From: SH-MAG3 sp035461245
GTDB taxonomy: Bacteria; Gemmatimonadota; Gemmatimonadetes; Longimicrobiales; RSA9
Length of the DNA stretch: 64,000 nt
NCBI GenBank assembly: GCA_035461245.1
Contig: DATHVP010000064.1
Coordinates: forward strand, 1-64,000
Reading direction: 5' to 3'
Shown: piece by piece, positions 52,500 to 60,954 of the stretch
How positions within the stretch are numbered: position 1 is the stretch's first letter
Layout of the letters: each line of letters starts with the position of its first letter
Notes under the pieces: model-generated
Seen by the model: only the letters and a program-made list of their open reading frames with translations
Told to the model about the DNA's origin: nothing
Database searches by the model: none
Translations under genes and position numbers: made by a program

Positions 52500-53605
52500 G
52501 ACGCTGCCGCCGGTACTGCCTGCTGCATTGCCTGCTCCACGAAGTGGCGGAGCACGTGCAGGAAGTCCTGCGCGTTGGTGATGACGCCAAAGGCCTGGTG
52601 GGTTCCCCGGTCCTTGAGCTTGCTGACGACGAACTCGGAGCTGTCCACGGCGATAGTGGTGACAGGCCGAAGGCTGCCGTCGCCACCGGCGTAGTAGGCG
52701 GGCAGCATGTTGCCGAAGGCGATGGAGTGCAGCGCCGTGGCGATCATGATGGTCATGGTGGCGCGTGTCGCATGCTCGCGCATGAGTTCCTGTGCAGCGA
52801 CGACGTCGGTGACCGTATCAGGGAGGGGGCCGTCGTCGCGGATGGAACCTGCCAGGACGAACGGGACCTGCTCCGTCACGCAGGCGTGCATGATGCCCTC
52901 GGCCAGGACACCTTCCTGCACGGCGGCGGGAATGGAGCCGGCCCGGGCGATCCGATTGATGGCGCGCATGTGGAAGGCATGCCCGCCCGGCATCGGCCGG
53001 CCGCTGCGATCCATGCCGAGGGTGGTACCCATGAGGGCCTGCTCGATGTCGTGTACGGCAACGGCGTTGCCACCGAGCAGGGCGTTTACGAAGCCGTTGC
53101 GGATGAACCAGGTGAGCACATCGCGGCCCCGGCTGTGCAGCACCGCCGGGCCAACCACCCACACGACGTGGCCCCCGGCGCGCCGCTCCTGCAGCAGCAG
53201 TTCTGCCATCTGCGCGTAGTCGACGGGCTTCTCCCGGGACACGTCAGAGCTCATGAACTGGAACTCGCCGCCGGCGCCACCGCCGCCGAAGAAGCCGGCT
53301 GCGTTCACGAATATGCCTTCTGAGCCGTCTTCCGCATAACCAACGGCGATGGGTTCCCCAGCGCGGACGTAGCGACCTTCCGTGATCCGCAGCGACCCGT
53401 CCGCCTGCCGGACGATGGCGCCGTCCATGCGCGGCCGGACCGGCAGCCGCCACTCACCGGCCACCTTGACGTAGGTCGGCAGGTTCGTCGTCGCGAAGAA
53501 ATCGTCGGGAAGCACGCCGTCGGCCGGCGCGGTCTCGAATCGCGCCTCCGGTGCATCACGGAATCGCTGTTCGGAGAAATCGGGAGCGGAGTAACTATGC
53601 TGCAT
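52496..53605 (-). CDS. archaeal-type ornithine cyclodeaminase (LOR/SDH, TIGR00300-like)
   Basis: 369 residues similar, from memory, to the archaeal-type ornithine cyclodeaminase family and the C-terminal part of cyanobacterial AgrE/ArgZ, which converts ornithine to proline and ammonia using bound NAD. Family segments I recognise are FFATTNLPTYVKV, the GNAVAVHDIEQALMGTTLG stretch, ARAGSIPAAVQEGVLAEGI, VLAGSIRDDGPLPD and ATALHSIAFGNMLP. The N-terminal guanidine-hydrolysing domain of AgrE is absent. This family is unrelated to the common bacterial mu-crystallin-type cyclodeaminase. The arginine-related gene speB is 2 kb away. Confidence 0.82.
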   Translation of the reverse strand: MQHSYSAPDFSEQRFRDAPEARFETAPADGVLPDDFFATTNLPTYVKVAGEWRLPVRPRMDGAIVRQADGSLRITEGRYVRAGEPIAVGYAEDGSEGIFVNAAGFFGGGGAGGEFQFMSSDVSREKPVDYAQMAELLLQERRAGGHVVWVVGPAVLHSRGRDVLTWFIRNGFVNALLGGNAVAVHDIEQALMGTTLGMDRSGRPMPGGHAFHMRAINRIARAGSIPAAVQEGVLAEGIMHACVTEQVPFVLAGSIRDDGPLPDTVTDVVAAQELMREHATRATMTIMIATALHSIAFGNMLPAYYAGGDGSLRPVTTIAVDSSEFVVSKLKDRGTHQAFGVITNAQDFLHVLRHFVEQAMQQAVPAAAS

Positions 53606-53634
53606 CGGACACCAGGCGTTGAGGTCGCGGGAAT

Positions 53635-54690
53635 CTAATGGTCGCCGCGAGAGGCGCGAAAGCCCGCGCCCCCTTCCGCCAGCGCGGTGCGCACGGCGTC
53701 GAGCACCCGCGACTGAGCAACCTCCAGGCCCTCGCTCAGGAGGGCGCCCGACGCCTTGACGTGGCCGCCGCCGCCGAAGTGCCTGGCAATGGCGTTGACG
53801 TCCACCGGGCCGGCGGAGCGCAGGGAGACCTTGGTGCCGCCATCGGACGTCTCCCGCATGAGGATGGCGACCTCGGTACCCTCGATGGACCGGGCGTGCT
53901 CGATGATGCCGTCCAGGTCCTCCGACGACGCGCCGAGCCGCTCCATGACCCCGCCCTCGAGCGTGATCCAGCTTATGGGAAAGTCCGGGTCGACACGGAG
54001 CCGCTCCAGCGCGTGGCGCAGCAACTCGATGCGGTGCAGGGGCACGGTGGCAAAGATGCGACGGTACATCTCCTCGGGGTCCACACCCTGGGCGATGAGG
54101 TCACCGGCAATGGCGTGGGTACGAGGCGTCGTATTCGAGAAGCGGAACGAGCCGGTGTCCGTGACGATGGCGGTGTAGATCCCCTCCAGCACCTGTCGCG
54201 GCCACGGCCGCCGCAGGCCGGCCACGTCCAGCAGGTCGCAGATGAGTTCGCCCGTTGCGCTGGCCGACGGGTCCATGATGGAGACACCGTCAATAACGTT
54301 CTCGCCGCGCACGTGGTGATCGATGACGACGACGTCGAGTTCCTTCGTCCATCGTGCGACCCGTCCAGTACGCCGGGGTTCGGCGGTGTCCAGCACCACG
54401 AGCAGGTCAGCCGCCCGCAGCGCGGCTTCGCCGGCTACCGTCCCGGCGTCCGCGATGATGGATGGGTCATCCAGGAGGAATCGGAACATGTCCGGGAACG
54501 GCGTCGGGTTCACGATATGCACCTCGGTCCCCATCGTCTCCAGCCAGGCGGCCAGGGCGCCCTGCGAGCCGGTGCCGTCGCCGTCCGCCTGCACGTGTGT
54601 GGTCAACACGACCCGTGCGTGTCCCGTGAGTGCGTCTTTGACTTCTTCCAGCGTCCTGCGCCGCTCCGGCGGCATGTCATGGAACGTCAC
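53635..54690 (-). CDS. nrnA: NrnA-type DHH phosphoesterase (nanoRNase/pAp phosphatase)
   Basis: 351 residues. The DHH domain shows HVQADGDGTGS and VVIDHHVR with the metal residues; the DHHA1 domain ends in GGGGHVKASGALL. NrnA degrades 2-5 nt RNA and dephosphorylates 3'-phosphoadenosine 5'-phosphate; members of the family may also cut cyclic-dinucleotide products. The GTG start overlaps the PHP gene stop (GTGA), with an ATG five codons later as an alternative. It is the last gene of the operon from 57.2 kb. Confidence 0.92.
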   Translation of the reverse strand: MTFHDMPPERRRTLEEVKDALTGHARVVLTTHVQADGDGTGSQGALAAWLETMGTEVHIVNPTPFPDMFRFLLDDPSIIADAGTVAGEAALRAADLLVVLDTAEPRRTGRVARWTKELDVVVIDHHVRGENVIDGVSIMDPSASATGELICDLLDVAGLRRPWPRQVLEGIYTAIVTDTGSFRFSNTTPRTHAIAGDLIAQGVDPEEMYRRIFATVPLHRIELLRHALERLRVDPDFPISWITLEGGVMERLGASSEDLDGIIEHARSIEGTEVAILMRETSDGGTKVSLRSAGPVDVNAIARHFGGGGHVKASGALLSEGLEVAQSRVLDAVRTALAEGGAGFRASRGDH

Positions 54691-55337
54691 GATGGTCCTA
54701 TCCTCTTGCGCAGCTTCGCCCACGTGGATGCGAGGTGCACCACGTGGGATGACAGCGTTCCGTGCAGGGATCCCTGCGACAGTGCCGCCAGCAGCCCGGC
54801 AGGGGTATTCTCGAACTCGGGCAGTTCCACCCACGCCCTGCCGACCTCGGCCAGCGTGTGGGCATCTGATCCTGCGCCCGTCGGCACGCCGCGTCGCCCG
54901 GCCCAGGCCACGGCGCGTTCGTTCAGCCGCTGATCGTGGATCCTGGCGTTGAAGCCTTCCATGATGTCCACCAGGTCCTCGATCGCCGGCAGGATCCGGC
55001 CATGCCCGCCCTTGCCGCCGGCGAACGGGTGCGGCACGTAGACGAGGCCGCGCTGCTCCCTGATCCGTTCACACGTCTCCCGGGCCGGCGTGCCCTTCGG
55101 AATGACCTCCGACAGGTACAGGCCGATGATGTCCACACCCTCCGCCGTCTTGACCTCCTCGCCGACGATGACGCGACCGGGGTGCAGACGGTGCAGCTGC
55201 TGGGCGGCCTGGACCTCGTTGTGGTCGGTGATGCAGATGCGATGGATGCCCCGCTCCAGCGCGGTCTCCAGCACCGCGCCCGGTTCGCTCAGGCAGTCGA
55301 ACGAGGCCGCCGTGTGCAGGTGCATGTCCAGCCTCAT
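54687..55337 (-). CDS. PHP-domain phosphoesterase
   Basis: 216 residues with the PHP metal motifs: DMHLHTAASFD at the N-terminus, ICITDHNEV, an EVKTAEGVD segment, YVPHPFAGG and GSDAHTLAEVG near the C-terminus. PHP proteins hydrolyse phosphomonoesters or nucleic-acid ends, for example 3',5'-nucleoside bisphosphates. With the NrnA-like enzyme encoded next, a shared role in clearing short RNA or pAp is reasonable, though unproven. The ATG overlaps the DedA-CoaE stop (ATGA). Confidence 0.9.
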   Translation of the reverse strand: MRLDMHLHTAASFDCLSEPGAVLETALERGIHRICITDHNEVQAAQQLHRLHPGRVIVGEEVKTAEGVDIIGLYLSEVIPKGTPARETCERIREQRGLVYVPHPFAGGKGGHGRILPAIEDLVDIMEGFNARIHDQRLNERAVAWAGRRGVPTGAGSDAHTLAEVGRAWVELPEFENTPAGLLAALSQGSLHGTLSSHVVHLASTWAKLRKRIGPS

Positions 55338-56542
55338 GCCACGTCCTCTATTTCTGACCACACCGCCTTCGCCCGCCGGACCAGCTCATCGAGCGAGCCG
55401 TCGTTTTCAATGACATGCGTGGCTCGCTCCCGCTTCCCTGCCGCAGGCATCTGCGCGGCGATCATCGCATCGGCCTCAGCCGGCGTGAGCCCCCGGCCCG
55501 CTACGATCCGCTCCCGGCGCAGCGCCTCCGGTGCATCCACCAGCACCACCACCGGGAACATCTCGTCCATGGCCTTCTCGAACAGCAACGGTATGGAGTG
55601 GACGACGATGCGTGCCCCGCCCTTGACGGCCTCCTGTTCGGCGATGCGACGGAGCCGCTCGACTTCCGGGTGCACGATGTTCTCCAGCAACTGGCGCTTG
55701 CGGTCGTCGGCGAACACAATGCGTCGCACCGCCCCCCGATCCAGTGCGCCATTCTCTTCCAGTACGTCGCGTCCGAACGCCCGTACGACCTCCCTCAACC
55801 CGGACGTGCCCGGCGCCACGGCGGCGCGGGCCAGTTCATCCGCATCGATCACCGCCGCCCCGTGCTCGCGCCAGACGTCCGTCACGGTGCTCTTCCCGCT
55901 GGCGATATTGCCCGTGACTGCGACCCTGACCACCCCCTTCATGATGCGCCGCGAACGAAGCGCAAGCCAGGCGGCACCTGCCACGAGGAGCAGCACGACG
56001 ACGGTGCTGAACGTACCGAGTGCACCCGCCATGACATGCCAGCTCCGGCCGGCCATGTACCCCGCGGTCACTGAACCGACACCCCAGCCCAGGACGCCGA
56101 GCACGTCATACGCCAGGAACCGGGGATAGCTCATGCCACTCATCCCGGCGAACCAGGGCATGAGGGTGCGGACAAAGGCAATGAAGCGGGCGAGGGTAAC
56201 GGACAGCAGGGACCGCTGGCGGAACAGGAGGATGGCGCGCGCCTCGTGCCGGCGCCACATGCGGCCGATGAAACCGTCGTGAGCCGCCACGCGCCGGCCG
56301 CCGAACCGGCCGAGCACGTAACCGATCTGGTCCCCTGTGAAGCCGCCAAGGAGCGTGGCAAGCAGCACGTCGCCCACGTCGAAGTAGCCGAGGTCCGCCA
56401 GGAACGCCGCCACGAGGACCGCCGCCCCCGACGGCAGCAACAATCCCAGGAACACTGCTGTTTCTGCCGCGGTGACGAAGAACACGATCCACGGCCCGAT
56501 CCGCAGCAGCAGCTGGACGATGTCGTGGAGGAGGGCTTCCAC
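55334..56542 (-). CDS. coaE: fusion of DedA-family membrane protein and dephospho-CoA kinase
   Basis: 402 residues in one uninterrupted frame. Residues 1 to about 195 are DedA-like: hydrophobic segments, LGLLLPSGAAVLVAAFLADLG, GGFTGDQIGYVLGRFGGRR, then RFIAFVRTLMPWFAGMSGM and a W-containing final helix. Residues about 205-400 are CoaE: P-loop GNIASGKS (211-218), DADELARAAVAPG, LENIVHPEV and VVLVDAPEALRRERI, adding the final phosphate to make coenzyme A. No ribosome site precedes the internal Met201. The start is GTG, four bases after the upstream stop. The kinase should sit on the cytoplasmic face of the membrane. Confidence 0.9.
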   Translation of the reverse strand: MEALLHDIVQLLLRIGPWIVFFVTAAETAVFLGLLLPSGAAVLVAAFLADLGYFDVGDVLLATLLGGFTGDQIGYVLGRFGGRRVAAHDGFIGRMWRRHEARAILLFRQRSLLSVTLARFIAFVRTLMPWFAGMSGMSYPRFLAYDVLGVLGWGVGSVTAGYMAGRSWHVMAGALGTFSTVVVLLLVAGAAWLALRSRRIMKGVVRVAVTGNIASGKSTVTDVWREHGAAVIDADELARAAVAPGTSGLREVVRAFGRDVLEENGALDRGAVRRIVFADDRKRQLLENIVHPEVERLRRIAEQEAVKGGARIVVHSIPLLFEKAMDEMFPVVVLVDAPEALRRERIVAGRGLTPAEADAMIAAQMPAAGKRERATHVIENDGSLDELVRRAKAVWSEIEDVA

Positions 56543-56546
56543 GGGG

Positions 56547-56942
56547 TCAGTAGGGCAGGCCGTGTGTGATGTCGTCGTCGGTGCCACGGCGCCCGTCGGG
56601 CCCGTTGCTGCCGACCGTCAGCATGTCGCGCGTGCGCTGGTACCAGTACGCATTGCCCCACGGGTCCGCCGGGTCCACGTCCGGGAGTCGCGTCTCCAGC
56701 CACTGGCGGAACGCCTGCTCCTGGGGCAGTGCCTGCCCGTTGGCATAGTCGGAAGCCATGACGCGAAGGATGCGCGCTGCCCGGGACCTGGCTACCGCCC
56801 GGCGCATGGGCTCGCCGATGACTTCGCCCGCCGGCCCGAGGCGGTCCAGTGCCGGCAGGGCCGCCGCGCTGATCCGGGCGCGCGCCCCGGGCAGCGCCCA
56901 GAGGATCGCCAGCAACAGCACCGCGCCGACGAGCTTCTTCAT
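56547..56942 (-). CDS. GspG-C-terminal-like (type II secretion pseudopilin-like) protein
   Basis: 131 residues with an N-terminal membrane helix (MKKLVGAVLLLAILWALPG) that lacks the usual prepilin G-F-T-E cleavage site. The C-terminal 45 residues match the calcium-binding end of GspG: DPADPWGNAYWYQ, then LTVGSNGPDGRRGTDDDI. No other secretion genes are near. It may be an envelope protein that has borrowed the pseudopilin head. It is coupled by ATGA to the gene upstream. Confidence 0.78.
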   Translation of the reverse strand: MKKLVGAVLLLAILWALPGARARISAAALPALDRLGPAGEVIGEPMRRAVARSRAARILRVMASDYANGQALPQEQAFRQWLETRLPDVDPADPWGNAYWYQRTRDMLTVGSNGPDGRRGTDDDITHGLPY

Positions 56943-57235
56943 GGTGTCAGGATCCGCCTGGACCAGTGCAGGTAGCGGCGGAGATCGCCGGCCGGCGGCA
57001 GGGTCTCATCGGTGCCATAGGCCGTGTGCAACCGCCACTCCACGTACTCCGCCGGCGGAAGCGGCAGGAACGGCGCGCGCCTGTACCAGTCTCGCCGGCG
57101 GAACCGCCAGGCGGCGGCCGCGAGGGCAGGGATGAGGCCCGGGTGCCGGAACGCCAGACCTGCGAACCCCCGGATGATGCTGCCGTAGCGCAATTGCTTC
57201 TGCTCTTCAGTGGTAAGGTCACGCGCGCCGCACAC
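56939..57235 (-). CDS. hypothetical small basic protein
   Basis: 98 residues, first gene of the operon that continues into the DedA-CoaE fusion. The N-terminus is polar (LTTEEQKQLRYGS), followed by a hydrophobic patch (LIPALAAAAW), then a basic, Trp/Tyr-rich segment FRRRDWYRRAPFLPLPPAEYVEWRL. No family recognised. It starts at GTG about 13 bases after the predicted transcription start, so the mRNA leader would be very short. Confidence 0.65.
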   Translation of the reverse strand: MCGARDLTTEEQKQLRYGSIIRGFAGLAFRHPGLIPALAAAAWRFRRRDWYRRAPFLPLPPAEYVEWRLHTAYGTDETLPPAGDLRRYLHWSRRILTP

Positions 57236-57254
57236 GCGCCTGAGGAACCGCCCG

Positions 57255-57284
57255 AAGATAGTGCGCGGCAGCGACGGCTGTAAA
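57255..57284 (-). promoter_or_regulatory. promoter of the minus-strand DedA-CoaE operon
   Basis: On the minus strand TTTACA (57279-57284) and TATCTT (57255-57260) are 18 bases apart, placing the start near 57248. The rest of the 227-bp divergent gap shows no clear promoter for the plus-strand E1 gene. Confidence 0.55.
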
Positions 57285-57461
57285 CGGCGTGGCCGGGGTG
57301 TACCCCTCCGTCGACCCCGGGTGAGGGGTGGCCGGGCACAGGCGGTGCCGGTAAATTATGCCTTTCCAGCGGGCCCTCGACGGGCCAAGTGCCTGACAGT
57401 GCGGAACCTGGGCGTGTTGCACGCCGCGGCCCGCCTAACGTGTCCTGACGCCAACGGATTC

Positions 57462-59591
57462 ATGGCAACCAAGACGAAGAAGGCAGCCGCCCGCGAGGGT
57501 GCTGCAACGCTGAGCCGGGAGCAGCTGCTGTCCATGTACCGGACCATGGTGGCGGCCCGGCGAACGGATGACCAGGAGATCCTGCTCAAGCGGCAGAACA
57601 AGATCTTCTTCCAGATCTCCGGCGCCGGACATGAGGCGGTGCAGGTCGCCATCGCGTCCCACCTGCGGCCCGGCTCCGACTGGTCGTACCTGTACTACCG
57701 GGACCGGGCGCTGTCGCAGGCCCTGGGCATGACCCCCTACGAGCACCTGCTCCAGGCCGTCGGCGCGGAATCGGACCCTGCCAGCGGCGGCCGGCAGATG
57801 CCGTCCCACTGGGGGCACCGCCCGCTGCGCATCGTGTCCACTTCGTCGCCCACCGGCACGCAGTTCCTTCAGGCCGTGGGCTGCGCCGAGGCCGGCATGC
57901 GCGCATCCCGTGACGACGCCATGCGCGCCGCCATCGAGGAGTTCCAGGACGACGAGGTGGTGCTGGTCACCACCGGCGACGGGACGACATCGCAGGGCGA
58001 GTTCTGGGAGGCGCTGAACAGCGCGTGCAACCTCAGGCTCCCGGTCATCTTCCTGGTGGAGGACAACGGCTACGCCATCTCGGTGCCGGTGGAAGTCAAC
58101 ACGGCGGGCGGCAAGATCAGCCGCCTGGTCACCGGCTTTCCTGGCCTGATGATCGAAGAATTCGACGGCACAGACCTCCTCGAGAGCCACGAGGCCTGCG
58201 GCCGCGCCGTGAAATACGCCCGGGAGCGGAAGGGGCCGGTGCTGCTCCACGCCCACGTGGTACGGCCGTACTCCCATTCCATGTCCGACGACGAGCGGCT
58301 CTACCGCACGCAGGCCGAGCGGGATGAAGACGCCCGGCGCGACCCGCTGGTGGTGACTCGCGCCATGCTCATCGAGAAGGGCCATGCCACCGCCGATGAG
58401 CTGGATGCGCTGGAGGCCGAGGTAGAGCAGGAGGTCAAGGAGGCGTCCGACCGTGCGCTGGAGCAGCCGCAGCCCGCGCCGGAAACCGCCATGGACTACC
58501 TGTTCTCGCCGGACGTGGATCCCACCGCGGAGCAGTTCGACACCGAGGACGACCCGAAGTATGTCGGCAACGAGACCACCATGGTGGACCTCATCAACGC
58601 CGCCATGCGCGACGAGATGACGCGGGACCCGCGCATCGTCGTGTTCGGCGAGGACGTGGCGGACGTGAGTCGCGAGGAATCCATGGAGGAGGTCAAGGGC
58701 AAGGGCGGCGTCTTCAAGTGCACGTTCGGCCTGCAGCGCAAGTTTGGCAGCAACCGCGTCTTCAACTCACCGCTGGCGGAGGCGAACATTGTCGGCCGCG
58801 CCATCGGCATGGCCACCCGCGGTCTCAAGCCCGTCGTCGAGATCCAGTTCTTCGACTACATCTGGCCTGCATTCATGCAGATCCGGGACGAACTGGCCAC
58901 CATGCGCTACCGTTCCGGCGGCAACTGGGCGTCGCCGGTGGTCATCCGCGTTGCCTATGGCGGTTACCTGAAGGGCGGCGCCATCTACCACTCCCAGACC
59001 GGTGAGTCGCTGTTCACCCACACACCGGGCCTGCACGTGGTGCTGCCGGCCACGGCCCAGGACGCCAACGGCCTGCTGCGTACGGCCATCCGCTCCGAGG
59101 ACCCCGTAATTTTCCTGGAACACAAGCACCTGTATCGCCAGGTCTACAACAAGGGGCGGGACCCGGGCCCGAATTTCATGATCCCGCTGGGCAAGGCGAA
59201 TGTCGTCCGGGAGGGCACGGACGTGTCCATCATCACGTGCGGCGCTGTCGTGAAGCGCTCGCTGGACGCAGCCCGCGCCGCCGAGAAGAAGGGCATCAGC
59301 GCCGAGGTCATCGACCTTCGTTCGCTGAACCCGCTGGACATGGAGACCATCGCAGCGTCGGTGAAGAAGACGAACAAGGTGATCGTCGCCCACGAGGATT
59401 CCCTGTCGTGGGGCATTGGTTCGGAGATCGTCGCACGTATTGCCGACGACCTCTTCGAGTACCTGGACGCGCCGGTCCGCCGCGTCGCGTCCCTCGACAC
59501 CTGGGTTGCCTATGCGCCGCAGGTGGAAGACGCCATCCTGCCCCAGACTGAGAACGTGCTGGACGCCATCGAGAAGATCGTGGCCTGGTAG
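57462..59591 (+). CDS. 2-oxoacid (branched-chain) dehydrogenase E1, fused alpha and beta
   Basis: 709 residues joining both E1 subunits. Residues about 20-340 are the alpha part: GAGHEAVQVAIA, SYLYYRDRALSQALG, and the thiamine diphosphate motif GDGTTSQGEFWEALNSACNL with its late Asn in VEDNGYAIS. An acidic linker follows at 330-375. The beta part (about 380-709) has VFGEDVADVS, NSPLAEANIVGRAIG and the C-terminal VAHEDSLSWG. It decarboxylates 2-oxoacids for transfer to lipoyl E2, which is not in the window. Exact substrate is uncertain; branched-chain 2-oxoacids are likely. An acyl-lipoate acceptor gene must lie elsewhere. Confidence 0.93.
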   Translation: MATKTKKAAAREGAATLSREQLLSMYRTMVAARRTDDQEILLKRQNKIFFQISGAGHEAVQVAIASHLRPGSDWSYLYYRDRALSQALGMTPYEHLLQAVGAESDPASGGRQMPSHWGHRPLRIVSTSSPTGTQFLQAVGCAEAGMRASRDDAMRAAIEEFQDDEVVLVTTGDGTTSQGEFWEALNSACNLRLPVIFLVEDNGYAISVPVEVNTAGGKISRLVTGFPGLMIEEFDGTDLLESHEACGRAVKYARERKGPVLLHAHVVRPYSHSMSDDERLYRTQAERDEDARRDPLVVTRAMLIEKGHATADELDALEAEVEQEVKEASDRALEQPQPAPETAMDYLFSPDVDPTAEQFDTEDDPKYVGNETTMVDLINAAMRDEMTRDPRIVVFGEDVADVSREESMEEVKGKGGVFKCTFGLQRKFGSNRVFNSPLAEANIVGRAIGMATRGLKPVVEIQFFDYIWPAFMQIRDELATMRYRSGGNWASPVVIRVAYGGYLKGGAIYHSQTGESLFTHTPGLHVVLPATAQDANGLLRTAIRSEDPVIFLEHKHLYRQVYNKGRDPGPNFMIPLGKANVVREGTDVSIITCGAVVKRSLDAARAAEKKGISAEVIDLRSLNPLDMETIAASVKKTNKVIVAHEDSLSWGIGSEIVARIADDLFEYLDAPVRRVASLDTWVAYAPQVEDAILPQTENVLDAIEKIVAW

Positions 59592-59605
59592 GATCCGCCG
59601 GTCGT

Positions 59606-59640
59606 GGGAGGCGGGCCCGCGCGTCACGGCCCGCCTTCCC
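59606..59640. terminator. bidirectional terminator between E1 and aminotransferase genes
   Basis: GGGAGGCGGGCC (59606-59617) pairs with GGCCCGCCTTCCC (59628-59640) with a single bulge and a 10-base loop, between convergent stops. Confidence 0.65.
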
Positions 59641-59656
59641 GCAGTTCGCACCAGAA

Positions 59657-60898
59657 CTACAGACCCGATCGGGTCACCGCATCCACGAGTTCCAGCACCG
59701 TGTCCAGCTCGCCCATCGTGTTGTAGACGTGCGGCGCCAGCCGCATCCATCCGTAGTCGTATTCTGACACGACCCGCGTGCGCACGTTGGCCCGCTCGGC
59801 CAGGTGCCGCTGCAACGCCGGTGCAGTCGTGCCGGCGACTGTGAACGACACCATACCGGCCGCCAGTTCATCGCCGGGAGGTGACATGATCCTGACGCCG
59901 GGCATGGACGCCAGCCCTTCCGCAAGATGCCTCCGCAACTGCCGGATCCGGTCGTACACACGCGGGCCACCCAGCGCATCGTGAAAGCGGAGGGCCGCAT
60001 CAAGGCCCGCTACGCGGGACTCATCCAGGCTGCCCATGTGCTGCAGCCGCTGCGCGCCCAGTGCACCGTCGTTCCAGCCCCCGGAGGCAAGGGTGGGCCA
60101 CAGCGTATCCCGCCAGCGGGGTGCCATCCACAGCAGGCCGGTGCCCTGCGGTGCGCACAGCCACTTGTGCGGCGACGAGGCATAGAAGTCCGCGCCCATT
60201 GCGCTGACGTCCACCGCCATCATGCCCGGCGGGTGCGCGCCGTCCACCACGCAGAGGATGCCCCGGTCCCGGCAGAACTCCGCGATCCGGGCCACCGGCA
60301 TGATGGTGCCATTGGTGAACAGGACGTGCGAGACCGAGATCACGCGCGTCCGTGACGTGACCGCGTCAAGCATCGGCTGAACCAGATCATCCTCCGTGGC
60401 CGCCGGCGCCGGCAGCGGCACCTGCGTCAGGTGCAGACCCCGCCGCGCCGCCAGCAGCTCCCAGCAGCACAGCCCGCCGATGTGTTCATGCTGCGTCGTC
60501 ACAATCTCGTCGCCCGACTCGAGGTCCAGGCCGTTGGCGACGAAGTTCATGGACTCCGTCGTGTTCCGCGTGATGACAATGCCTGCGGGATCCGCGTTCA
60601 ACACGGAGCCCAGGCGTTCGCGCAGGCCCACCCAGTCCGTGGCCGGCGGGTAACTGCGCGCCACGCGACGGGTGTGCTCCACCACCGCCTCCACGACGGG
60701 CGCCGGCTGAATCCCCAGCGTCGCGACATTCAGGTAGATCCGGTCGTCGTCCAGCAGGAACATGGACCGGACCAGCTCCCAGAAGTCGTCGCTCGGGGCG
60801 GTGCCGTAGGCGGCATTCAGGCTGGCCGACAACACGCCCGGGCGCAGCGGCCATGCGAGGCCGCCGCCTGCCGCGGCGATGAAGTGACGACGTTTCAC
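59657..60898 (-). CDS. Tat-exported class V aminotransferase-fold protein (isopenicillin-N-epimerase-like)
   Basis: 413 residues. The N-terminus has twin arginines (KRRHFIAAAGGGLAW), a probable Tat signal, so it is likely folded with cofactor in the cytoplasm and exported. The PLP fold shows IYLNVATLGIQPAPV, ITRNTTESMNFV, TQHEHIGG, CVVDGAHPPG and the PLP lysine in SSPHKWLCAPQG. Relatives include cysteine desulfurases and epimerases; the reaction here is unknown. The start is GTG, with AGGAGG three bases upstream. Confidence 0.9.
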   Translation of the reverse strand: MKRRHFIAAAGGGLAWPLRPGVLSASLNAAYGTAPSDDFWELVRSMFLLDDDRIYLNVATLGIQPAPVVEAVVEHTRRVARSYPPATDWVGLRERLGSVLNADPAGIVITRNTTESMNFVANGLDLESGDEIVTTQHEHIGGLCCWELLAARRGLHLTQVPLPAPAATEDDLVQPMLDAVTSRTRVISVSHVLFTNGTIMPVARIAEFCRDRGILCVVDGAHPPGMMAVDVSAMGADFYASSPHKWLCAPQGTGLLWMAPRWRDTLWPTLASGGWNDGALGAQRLQHMGSLDESRVAGLDAALRFHDALGGPRVYDRIRQLRRHLAEGLASMPGVRIMSPPGDELAAGMVSFTVAGTTAPALQRHLAERANVRTRVVSEYDYGWMRLAPHVYNTMGELDTVLELVDAVTRSGL

Positions 60899-60954
60899 GA
60901 CCCTCCTGGTCAGGGGCTCGCGGCGTCGGCGGCAGCCGTGTAGCTTCCGCCGGC

